This document shows positions 9,148 to 18,423 of a stretch of 64,000 nt of DNA, in pieces. Within the stretch, counting starts at the first letter, position 1. Each line of letters begins with the position of its first letter. The position numbers and the translations under genes were made by a program. The DNA is taken from positions 310,001-374,000 of the forward strand of contig NZ_AUHA01000002.1 in NCBI RefSeq assembly GCF_000422945.1. Reading direction: 5' to 3'. Source of the stretch: Daejeonella oryzae DSM 19973 (lineage in GTDB: Bacteria > Bacteroidota > Bacteroidia > Sphingobacteriales > Sphingobacteriaceae). Below the pieces are notes generated by a model. It was not told the origin of the DNA. It did not search any database and was given only the letters and a program-made list of their open reading frames with translations.

Positions 9148-10113
9148 TTATTTTTTCAATCCAATTTCGCGTAAGCGCTCATCCAGATAGTTTCCTGCAG
9201 TAATATCATCATATGCTTTCGGATGATTTGCATCCACACATGATTCAAGGCAGGTTAAATCCATTTGTGATTTTGGATGCAGGAAAAAAGGAACAGAATA
9301 TCTTGATGTTTTCATCAGTTCAACCGGAGGATTTACTACGCGGTGAGTGGTTGATTTTAATTTGTTGTTAGTCAATCGCTGCAACATATCACCAACATTC
9401 ACTACAATATCTTCAGCGTTGGCCTTAACCGGGAACCATTGTCCGTCGCGGGTTAAAACTTCCAGTCCATCGGCGCTGGCACCAATTAAAAGAGTAATCA
9501 GGTTAATATCTTCATGTGCTCCGGCACGAACTGCATCATCCGGAAGCGCTTCGGGATTATCTAAGGGAAAATAATGGATGGCTCTAAGAATTGAATTTCC
9601 GTTGTGAACTTTGTCATCGAAATAATTTTCAGGAAGCTCCAAATATATCGCAATAGCTCTGAGTAAATATTTGCCCGCATATTCCAGGCGCTGGTAAACC
9701 TCGCGGGTTACTTCATTAAATCGCGGCAATTCCTCCACTGTTACGTTATCAGGATATTCTTCCTTAACAGGATCTCCATCAGTAACAACCTGTCCGCTTT
9801 GCCAAAATTCTTTTAAATCGGGAGTTTTAGAATCTTTTGCTTTTTCTTTGCCTTTGCTGGTATAGCCCCGCTGACCGGCTAACTCAGGCTTTTCATATTT
9901 CAGTTTATCTTCTTCCGGAAGAGTAAAAAACTTTTTAACCTCAGCATATAATTCATTCATCAGCTCCTGAGTCATTCCGTGATTTGCAATGGTTACAAAT
10001 CCGGTCTCGTTGTACGCTTTACCAATATTATCAGAAAATTTCTTTTTTTGCTCTGGACTGCCTTTGATGTAATCATTCAGATCAAGGCGTGGAATATTTA
10101 CTTCTGCTGACAT
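9148..10113 (-). CDS. 2-oxoglutarate/Fe(II) oxygenase, isopenicillin N synthase-like family
   Basis: A 321-residue soluble dioxygenase of the plant/IPNS-like family. The N-terminal DIOX_N part is present (IPRLDLNDY, then GFVTIANHGM). The metal ligands are visible as HEDIN (His and Asp of the HxD pair, about residues 195-197) and THRVVNP (distal His, about 255), and the 2-oxoglutarate Arg/Ser pair as RYSVPFF (about 270-276). It stands alone between convergent and divergent neighbours, so no pathway can be inferred. The substrate is unknown; proteins of this type are often annotated as flavonol or gibberellin oxidases by distant similarity, and that is not meant here. Confidence 0.85.
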   Translation of the reverse strand: MSAEVNIPRLDLNDYIKGSPEQKKKFSDNIGKAYNETGFVTIANHGMTQELMNELYAEVKKFFTLPEEDKLKYEKPELAGQRGYTSKGKEKAKDSKTPDLKEFWQSGQVVTDGDPVKEEYPDNVTVEELPRFNEVTREVYQRLEYAGKYLLRAIAIYLELPENYFDDKVHNGNSILRAIHYFPLDNPEALPDDAVRAGAHEDINLITLLIGASADGLEVLTRDGQWFPVKANAEDIVVNVGDMLQRLTNNKLKSTTHRVVNPPVELMKTSRYSVPFFLHPKSQMDLTCLESCVDANHPKAYDDITAGNYLDERLREIGLKK

Positions 10114-10356
10114 GTTGTAATTTTTGATTTTGAACTAATATACGAGCATTTGTGGATAAGCCCATAAAATTTAAAGACAGGCAAATGCAAATATTTAATT
10201 ATCAGAATTTTATGTTATCAACATCAATGCTATAAAACAACCTAAGCCGCTTGCTGTTTGCTAATTTGATTTACAGCCAACAATTAGTCGCTTTGCGAAT
10301 TTTACATTTTATGATAAGTAATGAAGATGATCGTTTACAGCTCTGATCCTGAATAA

Positions 10357-11049
10357 ATGAAAGAAATATTTGAATGGAACCGATTCTTTTTTAATGACCT
10401 GCCATTAATTTTTCTTCTGGAGATTGTTGTTCGGGCTACAATCATGTTTGTAGTAATCCTTATCGCCTTGCGATCTTCAGGAAAACGCGGCGTTAAACAG
10501 CTTTCGGTATACGAACTGGTATTAATTATCGGTCTGGGTTCTGCGGCGGGTGATCCGATGTTTTATGAAGATGTTGGTATTGTACCCGCAATCACTGTTT
10601 TTGTTATCATAATATTATTGTACAGAACCGCCACCTGGTTATCCGGCAAAAGCAAAAAAATTGGACGCTTACTGGAAGGCAAACCTGTAACTCTGATTGA
10701 GGACGGACGATTTTCGATTCAAAATTTCGAAAAGGAAGATCTTGCACAGGATGAATTTTTCTCCGAGCTACGACAGCAAAATGTAGAGCATCTTGGCCAG
10801 GTTCGTGTAGGGCTGATTGAACCAAGCGGCGAAATAAGCTTATTTTTTTATGAAGATGAGGATGTAAAATCCGGTCTGCCTTTAATACCCGAAGTATTTA
10901 ACAGAAAACTGGAAATTATTCCCAGCAAAGGAATTTATGCCTGTGCTTTTTGCGGAGAAACTAAAGAAATCACACAAGGTTCTGCTACATGTCCTGTTTG
11001 TAAACGGAAAGAATGGGTTAAAGCACAAAGCAACCGCCGGATTTCTTAG
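10357..11049 (+). CDS. YetF/DUF421-type membrane protein with a C-terminal zinc ribbon
   Basis: A 230-residue protein. Membrane helices occupy about residues 14-95 and carry the family signature RSSGKRGVKQLSVYELVLIIG, followed by a cytosolic DUF421 domain (about 110-195, LIEDGRF, then DEFFSELRQQNVEHLGQV). The last 35 residues hold CAFC-x12-CPVC, a likely four-cysteine zinc ribbon that I do not associate with the usual family members. DUF421 proteins have been linked to spore and membrane functions in Bacillus, but the biochemical role is unclear. It is convergent with the response regulator gene. Confidence 0.82.
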   Translation: MKEIFEWNRFFFNDLPLIFLLEIVVRATIMFVVILIALRSSGKRGVKQLSVYELVLIIGLGSAAGDPMFYEDVGIVPAITVFVIIILLYRTATWLSGKSKKIGRLLEGKPVTLIEDGRFSIQNFEKEDLAQDEFFSELRQQNVEHLGQVRVGLIEPSGEISLFFYEDEDVKSGLPLIPEVFNRKLEIIPSKGIYACAFCGETKEITQGSATCPVCKRKEWVKAQSNRRIS

Positions 11050-11059
11050 AAAGAGGGGA

Positions 11060-11416
11060 TTACGAAACGCTCGCAATTACACGCTCAAGCTCTTCAATGT
11101 CAAAAGGCTTTGCTAAAAATGTATCTGCACCGGCTTCTTTGGCCAGAGACTTAATGTCGTTATTTGCCGAAAAATAAATGATTGGGATTACTTTATATTG
11201 CTCAACACTTTTAATGGCCTGCGTAGCTTTAATTCCGCCGCCATCCGGAATCCAGTTATCCATTAGAATCACCTTCGGCTGAACCTCTTCCACCACGTTT
11301 AAAATGTCATTGCAATGTGTACGGGTATGAACTTCCCAGCCCTGCTCTTCAAGTATATAAGTGCAGATGGATAAGATATCCGTATCATCATCACATATTA
11401 AAATTCTTTTAGACAT
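11060..11416 (-). CDS. Single-domain response regulator (receiver only)
   Basis: 118 residues covering just a CheY-like receiver. The acidic pocket DDD is at about residues 8-10, the phospho-acceptor Asp lies in VILMDNW (about 50), and the conserved Lys in FLAKPFD (about 102). No output domain follows. The ATG at 11416 (MSKRILICDDD) was chosen over a longer GTG frame reaching 11461, because the receiver fold begins at that Met. No histidine kinase is adjacent, so its partner is unknown. Confidence 0.88.
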   Translation of the reverse strand: MSKRILICDDDTDILSICTYILEEQGWEVHTRTHCNDILNVVEEVQPKVILMDNWIPDGGGIKATQAIKSVEQYKVIPIIYFSANNDIKSLAKEAGADTFLAKPFDIEELERVIASVS

Positions 11417-11690
11417 TTTATTCATTATTAGCGGCAACAAAAATATAAAAATATTTATCACACAAGCATTTTTCCTTACAGAGAAATATTTTATTGCATA
11501 TCATTAAGATACAACCTTCAATATAGGATCATCAAGATGATTACAGACTCTTTTTATCCCAATTTGATGCATAACCAGCAGTGACATTTTCTACATTTAA
11601 TAAATGTTTAAAATATTAACTTCTTAAATATTAAAGTTTTATAACTTAACATCGCTTTCTATCATCAATTCAAAAGATAATTTAAAATCA

Positions 11691-12124
11691 ATGATAACAG
11701 AGCCATTTATAATTGAAAAAGTATTTGATGCGGGCATAGACCAGTTTGGGAAGCCATCTCAAAAAAGGACCAGATGAAAAAATGGTATTTCGATATTGAT
11801 CCGTTCGAAGCAGTTGAAGGATTTGAATTTAATTTTCAAGGCGGCTCTGAAACTAAAAAATATAAGCACCTGTGTAAAATAACAGAGGTAATTCTTCAAA
11901 GAAAATTGAGTTACAGTTGGAAATATGAAAACTATACCGGAAATACACTGGTTACTTTTGAGCTGTTTCCGCAGGATGATAAAACACTATTGAAACTTAC
12001 CCATCAGGGCTTAGATAGTTTCCCTTCTGACAATCCTGATTTTGCTAAAGAAAACTTTGCACAGGGATGGACGCATATTATTGGTGAAAGCTTAAAAGAT
12101 TTTTTAGAAAATAAAGAGAACTGA
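11691..12124 (+). pseudogene. SRPBCC/AHSA1-like protein, frameshifted near the N-terminus
   Basis: An AHSA1-like SRPBCC domain read in two frames. From ATG 11691 the first frame gives MITEPFIIEKVFDAGIDQ and then runs to a stop at 11774-11776; the +1 frame continues the expected family sequence as VWEAISKKDQMKKWYF and stays open to 12124. A single missing base near 11741-11746 (CCAGTTTGGG) restores the full protein of about 144 residues. The downstream frame has a second ATG at 11774, which would make a 116-residue protein lacking the first strand and helix. Either a real pseudogene or a sequencing error. AHSA1-like proteins bind hydrophobic ligands or Hsp90 (family knowledge). Confidence 0.75.
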
Positions 12125-12151
12125 TTTTAAAAAATATAAAATATTCCATAT

Positions 12152-12616
12152 ATGAACCTATCCGGAAAATTAAAAATTATGCTGCTGATCCTTGCTTTGG
12201 GAACAGCTGCAAACGGGGCTTCTGCACAAAATATTAACAAACCCTCATTAAATCACATTGCACTGTATGTTCAAAACCTGCAGGTTAGCACAGAATTTTA
12301 CAGGGATATTGTCGGGCTGGATACTATTCCCGAACCTTTTAAAGATGGAAAGCACACCTGGTTTACGCTTGGCATAGCCGGACAGCTGCATTTGATTTCC
12401 GGTTCCGGAGAAAGTCAGGTACACAATAAAAATTCTCATTTATGCTTCAGCGTAAACTCTATAGAAAGTTTTATTTCCAAATTGGATTCCAATAAAATAG
12501 AATACATTAACTGGAAAGGCGACAGCAAATCGCCGACAATTAGAGTTGATGGAGTTATGCAGATCTATTTCCAGGATCCAAACGGGTATTGGATTGAAGT
12601 AAATAATGATCGGTAA
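12152..12616 (+). CDS. Secreted VOC (glyoxalase/bleomycin-resistance) superfamily protein
   Basis: 154 residues: a signal peptide (residues 1-26, ending GASAQ) followed by one vicinal-oxygen-chelate module. LNHIALYVQNLQVSTEFYRDIVGL gives the first metal-ligand His, and the C-terminal FQDPNGYWIEVNN carries the usual Glu ligand. Export of a VOC protein is somewhat unusual, as most are cytosolic. It lies 27 bases after the SRPBCC frame and is followed by a strong terminator. The substrate is unknown. Confidence 0.8.
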   Translation: MNLSGKLKIMLLILALGTAANGASAQNINKPSLNHIALYVQNLQVSTEFYRDIVGLDTIPEPFKDGKHTWFTLGIAGQLHLISGSGESQVHNKNSHLCFSVNSIESFISKLDSNKIEYINWKGDSKSPTIRVDGVMQIYFQDPNGYWIEVNNDR

Positions 12617-12650
12617 CCAATGCGGTTTAAAGAAAATTTATAAAAGCAAA

Positions 12651-12680
12651 AAACCCGCTCTACTTTCGTAAAGCGGGTTT
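12651..12680. terminator. Bidirectional terminator between VOC gene and tRNA-Glu
   Basis: Perfect 9-bp stem AAACCCGCT / AGCGGGTTT with a 12-base loop, flanked by A-rich sequence on the left, giving U-rich tails for the leftward tRNA transcript. Confidence 0.75.
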
Positions 12681-12681
12681 G

Positions 12682-12753
12682 TAGCCCGTAGGGGAATCGA
12701 ACCCCTGTTTCCAGAATGAAAATCTGGCGTCCTCACCCCTAGACGAACGGGCC
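12682..12753 (-). tRNA. tRNA-Glu (anticodon TTC)
   Basis: A full cloverleaf reads on the minus strand: acceptor GGCCCGT pairs with ACGGGCT, the D arm is GTCT...GGAC, the anticodon arm is CCAGA / TCTGG with loop TTTTCAT (anticodon TTC), and the T arm is AGGGG TTCGATT CCCCT. CCA is not encoded (the discriminator A is followed by CAA). It is the promoter-distal gene of a two-tRNA transcript. Confidence 0.95.
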
Positions 12754-12784
12754 TTCATAAAAAAGTTGAAGTAAACTTCAACTT

Positions 12785-12860
<76 letters not shown>

Positions 12861-13007
12861 CTGTATTTATTTTTCGGGTTTGCTTCCCGCATAATTTTGA
12901 TTGCTCCGGTTATGATTCCGGTGAGATTAGTTCTGATTTGGTGATCAGCTTTTTTCTCTTTTTCCAGTTTTTAAAAGCTTCTGATTTTTCGTCGTCGTCC
13001 TTTTAAA

Positions 13008-13047
13008 TTGGTCTGCAAAGATATATTTCGTTTCTTTGCAGACCAAA
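13008..13047. promoter_or_regulatory. Inverted repeat carrying overlapping divergent promoters (tRNA / era)
   Basis: A perfect 13-bp inverted repeat, TTGGTCTGCAAAG (13008-13020) and CTTTGCAGACCAA (13034-13046), separated by 13 bases. On the minus strand TTTG (13044-13047) and TATCTTTG (13016-13023) are 20 bases apart, a full Bacteroidota promoter for the tRNAs. On the plus strand TTG (13008-13010) and TTTCTTTG (13031-13038, 7 of 8 matches) are also 20 bases apart and would serve era. Confidence 0.55.
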
Positions 13048-13068
13048 TATATTTTAAAATAAATTTTC

Positions 13069-13947
13069 ATGTCACATAAAGCCGGATTTGTAAGCCTCGT
13101 TGGGAAACCAAATGTTGGAAAATCCACACTGATGAATGCCCTGGTTGGCGAAAAGCTTTCTATAGTAACTCCAAAAGCCCAAACTACACGTCATCAAATT
13201 TTAGGAATTGTGAATGAGCCTGATTATCAGATCGTTTTCTCTGACACACCCGGGGTTATTAAACCGGTGTATGGGATGCAGGAATCGATGATGAACTTTG
13301 TAAATGGTTCATTAGTGGATGCAGATATCATTCTTTTTGTAACAGATATTAATGAAAGGCATGATGAAAATGATGTGCTGGAAAAACTTTCAAAAACATC
13401 TTCACCCATCGCCGTCATCATAAATAAGATCGATAAATCGACCGAAGAGTTCGTAAAAGAGAAAATTGAATACTGGCAAAACACCTTAAAACCACAGGCT
13501 GTTTTTGCAGTTTCGGCCCTTCATGATCATAATGTTCCGGCGGTTATGCAGTTCATTATGGATAATTTGCCCGAACATCCGGCGTATTATGATAAAGACG
13601 TACTGACAGATCGCACTGAAAGGTTCTTCGTTTCTGAAATTATCAGGGAAAAAATCTTCAAATTATACGAGAAAGAAATTCCTTACAGCACCGAAGTAAT
13701 CATTACAGCATTTAAAGACGAGCCAAAAATTGTCCGCATCAGCTCAGAAATAATTGTTGAAAGAGATTCTCAAAAGAATATTATTATAGGGAAGGCCGGC
13801 GAAATGCTCAAGAAAGTTGGAACCTATGCCCGAAAAGACATGGAAGAATTTCTTCAGAAAAAAGTTTTTCTGGAAATGTTCGTCAAAGTGATTCCTGACT
13901 GGCGTAACCGCAAGAATTATCTGAAGCGTTTTGGCTATGAAGACTAA
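13069..13947 (+). CDS. era: GTPase Era
   Basis: Ribosome-associated GTPase needed for 16S rRNA 3'-end processing and 30S assembly. The G1 motif GKPNVGKS starts at residue 11, G3 is DTPG, and G4 is NKID (about 122-125). The C-terminal KH domain carries IIGKAGEMLKKVG, and the protein ends with the typical basic and aromatic tail. At 292 residues it is full length. Der follows 150 bases downstream, so two GTPases of ribosome assembly are adjacent. Confidence 0.97.
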   Translation: MSHKAGFVSLVGKPNVGKSTLMNALVGEKLSIVTPKAQTTRHQILGIVNEPDYQIVFSDTPGVIKPVYGMQESMMNFVNGSLVDADIILFVTDINERHDENDVLEKLSKTSSPIAVIINKIDKSTEEFVKEKIEYWQNTLKPQAVFAVSALHDHNVPAVMQFIMDNLPEHPAYYDKDVLTDRTERFFVSEIIREKIFKLYEKEIPYSTEVIITAFKDEPKIVRISSEIIVERDSQKNIIIGKAGEMLKKVGTYARKDMEEFLQKKVFLEMFVKVIPDWRNRKNYLKRFGYED

Positions 13948-14097
13948 ATTAAGAATACGAATTGATCAGCAACAGTAAAGAATAAATAAATAAAACGGTT
14001 TTTGGATCCGGCGATGTGATATCGATATCTGAAATTAAAAAGGGTTTTAGCTCAGCGACATAAAATCGTAACCTAAACCTAAAATCAAAAAATTAAA

Positions 14098-15399
14098 ATG
14101 AGTAACATAGTAGCAATCGTTGGTCGTCCCAACGTAGGAAAATCAACTTTATACAATCGTTTAACGGAAACCCGCAAAGCCATAGTTGATGATTTAAGCG
14201 GGGTTACCCGCGACAGGCATTACGGCACCGCAGAATGGACCGATAAGAATTTTACAGTTATTGATACCGGAGGATATGTAGCGCACTCCGAGGATGTATT
14301 TGAAGCAGCTATCCGCGAGCAGGTGGTTATTGCCATTGAAGAAGCTACCGTGATTCTTTTCATGGTGGATGTAACCACAGGAATTACCGATTTGGATGAT
14401 GATATAGCCAAATTATTAAGACGCAGTAAAAAGCCTGTTTTTGTGGTGGTAAATAAAGTTGATAACAACCAGCGGTTGAATGATGCACATGTTTTTCACG
14501 GAATGGGCTTAGGAGAATTGTATTCTCTTTCGGCAATTACCGGATCTGGAACAGGTGAATTGCTGGATGAAGTAATTAAACATTTTGAAGATATTCCGGA
14601 AGATGAGAACCAGCTTCCAAAATATGCCATTATCGGGCGGCCGAATGTTGGAAAATCATCTCTTATTAATGCATTGATTGGCAAGGACCGCAATATTGTA
14701 ACTCCTATTGCCGGTACAACCCGTGATTCCATACATATCCATTACAACCAGTTTGGACATGAATTTATGTTGATCGATACGGCAGGTCTTCGTAAAAAAA
14801 CCAAGGTTAAAGAGAACATCGAGTTTTACTCGGTAATGAGAACCATCAAAGCATTAGAAGAAGCAGATGTAATCATGCTGATGATTGATGCGGTAGAAGG
14901 TATTGAATCACAGGATATCAATATTTTTCACCTTGCAGAAAAGAATAAAAAGGGTGTGGTTATCCTTGTAAATAAGTGGGATCTGGTTGATAAAGATCAT
15001 AAAACTACCAAAGAATTTGAGGAGAAAATCAGGCAGAAACTGGCTCCTTTTAATGATGTGCCTATTGTTTTTACCTCGGTTACCGAAAAACAACGTATCT
15101 ACAAATCCATTGAGGCTGCTGCCCATGTTTATAAAAACAAGCTGAAGAAAATTCCTACTTCAAAGCTGAATGATGTAATGCTTCCGCTTATCGAAAGCTT
15201 CCCTCCTCCGGCTGTAAAAGGAAAGTATGTAAAGATTAAATACATTACGCAGATTAATGGCGCATCGCCTATGTTCGCATTCTTTTGCAACTTACCCCAA
15301 TACGTAAAGGAACCTTATAAGCGTTTCGTGGAGAACAAACTTCGTGATCATTTTGATTTCAGCGGGGTTCCAATCCAAATTTATTTCAGACAGAAATAA
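14098..15399 (+). CDS. der: GTPase Der (EngA), tandem GTPase domains
   Basis: Two consecutive Era-like GTPase domains: GRPNVGKST at residues 9-17 and GRPNVGKSS at about 180, each with its own DTGG/DTAG and NKVD/NKWD motifs. A C-terminal KH-like domain ([15 protein letters not shown]) completes the family layout. Der acts in assembly of the 50S ribosomal subunit. 433 residues is normal for the family. Confidence 0.97.
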   Translation: MSNIVAIVGRPNVGKSTLYNRLTETRKAIVDDLSGVTRDRHYGTAEWTDKNFTVIDTGGYVAHSEDVFEAAIREQVVIAIEEATVILFMVDVTTGITDLDDDIAKLLRRSKKPVFVVVNKVDNNQRLNDAHVFHGMGLGELYSLSAITGSGTGELLDEVIKHFEDIPEDENQLPKYAIIGRPNVGKSSLINALIGKDRNIVTPIAGTTRDSIHIHYNQFGHEFMLIDTAGLRKKTKVKENIEFYSVMRTIKALEEADVIMLMIDAVEGIESQDINIFHLAEKNKKGVVILVNKWDLVDKDHKTTKEFEEKIRQKLAPFNDVPIVFTSVTEKQRIYKSIEAAAHVYKNKLKKIPTSKLNDVMLPLIESFPPPAVKGKYVKIKYITQINGASPMFAFFCNLPQYVKEPYKRFVENKLRDHFDFSGVPIQIYFRQK

Positions 15400-15437
15400 T
15401 CAGACATATTAAATTTATTGATCCAAAAACTCAACAA

Positions 15438-15653
15438 ATGAAACATTTATTAATTTATTCTGCCATTGCATCTATGCTGATTATTGGAGCATGTAATTCG
15501 GATAATTCGGCAAATGCCAAAACTGATTCACTGGAAGCCGCAGCTGCTGCTGATTCGATGCTACAGGAAGTATTGACTTCTGATTCATTACAAAAAGATA
15601 CTGTTAAAGCTGCTGATACTACTTCATCTGCAGCTCCGGAATCTTTTAACTAA
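15438..15653 (+). CDS. Small putative lipoprotein
   Basis: A 71-residue protein with an N-terminal hydrophobic stretch and lipobox LIIGAC (Cys19), followed by an Ala/Ser/Asp/Thr-rich tail with no fold signature. It should be a lipid-anchored surface or periplasmic peptide. It lies 38 bases after der and its stop overlaps the convergent S41 protease gene by 4 bases. Function unknown; such low-complexity lipoproteins are common in this phylum. Confidence 0.6.
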   Translation: MKHLLIYSAIASMLIIGACNSDNSANAKTDSLEAAAAADSMLQEVLTSDSLQKDTVKAADTTSSAAPESFN

Positions 15654-17272
15654 TCTGCCTGCTGTAAAACATCTAAAGACCGGGTTATAATCCGGTCTTC
15701 AGCATTTAAGACCTTATAAAAACCTTCATCACCAAGGTAATAACGGGCCAGCAAAGCTTTAACATCTGTTTCAATCAGTTTTTTAGACAACTCCATCTGC
15801 CGCGGCGAAGGACCTATTTTTTGTGCCAAAGCCATTTGTGAAATCTCCTGGTAATCTGCCGGACTTAGTTTAAAGCTCTTCATATAAACCTCGGGATTTA
15901 TTAAATCGCCCTTTTTATTCAGCAGATGCTGAAATACAAAATCGTTTAAGATTCCCTTTGCTGAGATAGAATAATAGTAATTAGAATATCCAAGTGTGTC
16001 TAAAGGCACGTAGATATCGGGCATGATTCCGCCACCGCCGTAAACTACTTTTCCTGACTGGGTGGTATAGGTTTGTTGCTTTGAATACGAAGTATCGCTT
16101 AAGCCTTTGCCGTCAGAATAAATCTCTCCGTTTTTAAAGCGCTTTCCAACTTCTTTGTAATATTCTTCTTTCCCCTTTACGTACGATTTCTGAATTGAGC
16201 GGCCAAGCGGGGTATAATAACGGGCAATAGTAAGGTTTAATGCAGAACCATCGCCAAAATTAAATTGTTCCTGCACCAGTCCTTTTCCAAAAGAGCGGCG
16301 GCCAATGATCGTTCCCCTGCCCAGATCCTGAACCGCACCGGCAACAATTTCACTTGCCGAAGCCGTATTTTCATCAATAAGAACCACAAGTTTTCCCTGC
16401 TCAAATTTCCCTCCCGCGGTGGCAAAGTAATCTGTTCTAGGTTCATGTGCTCCTTCGGTATATACAATCAATTTTTTGTTTCCCAAAAACTGATCTGCTA
16501 ATTCTGTTGCGGAGTTTAAATAACCTCCCCCGTTTTGTCGCAAATCCAGAATTAGGTTCTTCATCCCTGCGTTTTGTAATTTTATTAATGAGCTAAGAAA
16601 ATCTTCATCCGTTTGATCTCCAAATTTGCTGATTTTAATATAGCCCGTATTTTTGCTGATCTGATAAGCCGCATCAATACTGCTGATTGTGATCTTATCA
16701 CGCAATACGGCTATATTTTTTAAAACGTTTCGTCTTTTTAAAAGGATGTTAACTTTTGTACCTGCCTTGCCGCGAATATTTTCTACAACCTGCTTGGCGC
16801 TGATGCCGATACCCGCAACCTGCTTGTTATTTACTTTCAGAATTTTATCTCCGGGAAACATGCCGGCCTTGTATGCCGGGCCTGATTTATTTACTGACGT
16901 TACCAGCAACGTATCATTAAGGATATAATATTCAATTCCTATTCCGTAAAAATTGCCTTCCAAATCTTCAGAAAGTAGTTTTGCATCTGCAGGTGGCAGA
17001 TAAGAGGTATGAGGATCCAGGTTTTTTACGATTTCTTCAATCACTTTATCCTGAATGGTATCAATTTTAATGGGATCAACATATTTTTCATTGATGATCT
17101 GAAGAACTTTATTGACTTTATCCGACCGGTCATTTATTCCGAACTGCAAAAAAGAACCATTTTTTGTATTCGCATTTTCATTTGCAAACTTTGGTCCGGC
17201 AATCATCCCCACAATTAAAACTGCTGAATACCCGGCAGCAATTAGCAAATTTCTCTTAGTCAGCGCTCTCAT
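15650..17272 (-). CDS. S41 C-terminal processing peptidase (CtpA/Prc family)
   Basis: A periplasmic serine protease: an N-terminal membrane anchor (LLIAAGYSAVLIVGMIAG), a PDZ domain (about 85-170, GIGIEYYILNDTL, then PGDKILKVNNKQV) and an S41 domain with the Ser in NTASASEIVAG and the Lys in GRRSFGKGLVQ. It trims protein C-termini or murein-linked proteins. ATG 17272 is preferred over a TTG at 17290, because GGGGAA sits just before it. The protein is 540 residues. Confidence 0.9.
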   Translation of the reverse strand: MRALTKRNLLIAAGYSAVLIVGMIAGPKFANENANTKNGSFLQFGINDRSDKVNKVLQIINEKYVDPIKIDTIQDKVIEEIVKNLDPHTSYLPPADAKLLSEDLEGNFYGIGIEYYILNDTLLVTSVNKSGPAYKAGMFPGDKILKVNNKQVAGIGISAKQVVENIRGKAGTKVNILLKRRNVLKNIAVLRDKITISSIDAAYQISKNTGYIKISKFGDQTDEDFLSSLIKLQNAGMKNLILDLRQNGGGYLNSATELADQFLGNKKLIVYTEGAHEPRTDYFATAGGKFEQGKLVVLIDENTASASEIVAGAVQDLGRGTIIGRRSFGKGLVQEQFNFGDGSALNLTIARYYTPLGRSIQKSYVKGKEEYYKEVGKRFKNGEIYSDGKGLSDTSYSKQQTYTTQSGKVVYGGGGIMPDIYVPLDTLGYSNYYYSISAKGILNDFVFQHLLNKKGDLINPEVYMKSFKLSPADYQEISQMALAQKIGPSPRQMELSKKLIETDVKALLARYYLGDEGFYKVLNAEDRIITRSLDVLQQAD

Positions 17273-17571
17273 TTCCCCATTAAAGTTCAAATTTATTTAA
17301 AATCCTTAACATTCAGCACGGGATTATGTAATCGTAAAAGAATTATCAATAATCATTCTAATCAATCGATAATCGGTGAAACATCTTATAATGGCAAGCG
17401 GGAAATGTTTTCTACACCTGCTATTCATAAAATGGCGGCATTTAGTGTCAATTCACATGACTCCCTAAAAAATTATTGCAGTTCCAGCACGAAAATTCGT
17501 TCTGGATTTTTATTATAATGTATTTTCGGCTTTTAGATAATATTCCGATTTTTACAGAATAATTTTGAACC

Positions 17572-18393
17572 ATGAACAGAACTACCGAAGAAGCATCTCA
17601 TTACAACGACCTGGAAAAAATGTCTGTTAGGGAACTTCTTGAAGGAATGAACAGGGAAGACCGCTCTGTACCATATGCGGTTGAAAAAGAAATCCCTCAT
17701 ATAGAAAAATTGGTAGAGGTAATCGCCGGTAAAATGAGTGCGGGCGGACGTTTGTTTTATATAGGCGCCGGAACCAGCGGACGGCTTGGTATTTTGGACG
17801 CTTCGGAGTGTCCTCCAACGTATGGAGTTCCATTCGACATGGTGGTAGGTATAATTGCCGGCGGTGATACAGCTATAAGAAAAGCGGTTGAAAATGCCGA
17901 AGATGATATGGAACAGGCATGGATAGATCTTCAGGAATATAATATCAATGAAGGTGATGTGCTTATTGGAATTGCGGCTTCGGGAACTACACCTTATGTA
18001 ATTGGCGGTTTGCGCAAAGCCAATGAAATGGGTTTAGAAACGGGTTGCATTGTTTGTAATTATAACAGTCCGGTTGCCGCTGAAGCCAAATATCCTGTGG
18101 AAGTGGTCGTAGGTCCTGAATTTGTAACCGGTTCAACACGGATGAAATCCGGCACGGCACAAAAACTCGTATTAAATATGATCAGCACTTCGGTAATGAT
18201 TCGTCTTGGACGGGTAAAAGGAAATAAGATGTTTGATATGCAGCTAACCAATCATAAACTGGTTAACAGAGCCGTTAATATGATAATGGAATCCACAAAA
18301 CTGGACGCAGAAACTTCCATGAAGCTTTTAGAAGAATTTGGAAGTGTTAGGAAAGCTGTAGAAAATGCGCCTGACCGCAACCATCAACTATAA
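17572..18393 (+). CDS. murQ: N-acetylmuramic acid 6-phosphate etherase MurQ
   Basis: Cleaves the lactyl ether of MurNAc-6-P to give GlcNAc-6-P and D-lactate in cell-wall recycling. SIS-domain signatures are clear: YIGAGTSGRLGILDASECPPTYG, AASGTTPYVIGGL, and GPEFVTGSTRMKSGTAQK near the C-terminus. At 273 residues it is full length. TAATTTTG lies just 4 bases upstream of the ATG, so if it is a -7 box the transcript would be leaderless; I treat that as unproven. A second ORF follows after a small hairpin. Confidence 0.96.
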   Translation: MNRTTEEASHYNDLEKMSVRELLEGMNREDRSVPYAVEKEIPHIEKLVEVIAGKMSAGGRLFYIGAGTSGRLGILDASECPPTYGVPFDMVVGIIAGGDTAIRKAVENAEDDMEQAWIDLQEYNINEGDVLIGIAASGTTPYVIGGLRKANEMGLETGCIVCNYNSPVAAEAKYPVEVVVGPEFVTGSTRMKSGTAQKLVLNMISTSVMIRLGRVKGNKMFDMQLTNHKLVNRAVNMIMESTKLDAETSMKLLEEFGSVRKAVENAPDRNHQL

Positions 18394-18396
18394 AAA

Positions 18397-18420
18397 CAGC
18401 TTCCTGTAAAGGAAGTTTTG
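18397..18420 (+). terminator. Weak hairpin after murQ
   Basis: CTTCC-TGTAAA-GGAAG followed by TTTT, located between the murQ stop and the next ATG at 18424. The stem is only 5 bp, so it is at best a partial terminator or an RNA-stability element. Confidence 0.3.
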
Positions 18421-18423
18421 AGT

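Noticed and set aside
17560-17567. -7 box TAATTTTG immediately before murQ (and a similar one at 7128-7135 before the OstA-like gene)
   Set aside because: Both match TAnnTTTG but lie only 4-5 bases from the start codon and lack a -33 element, so they would imply leaderless transcripts; chance matches are equally likely.
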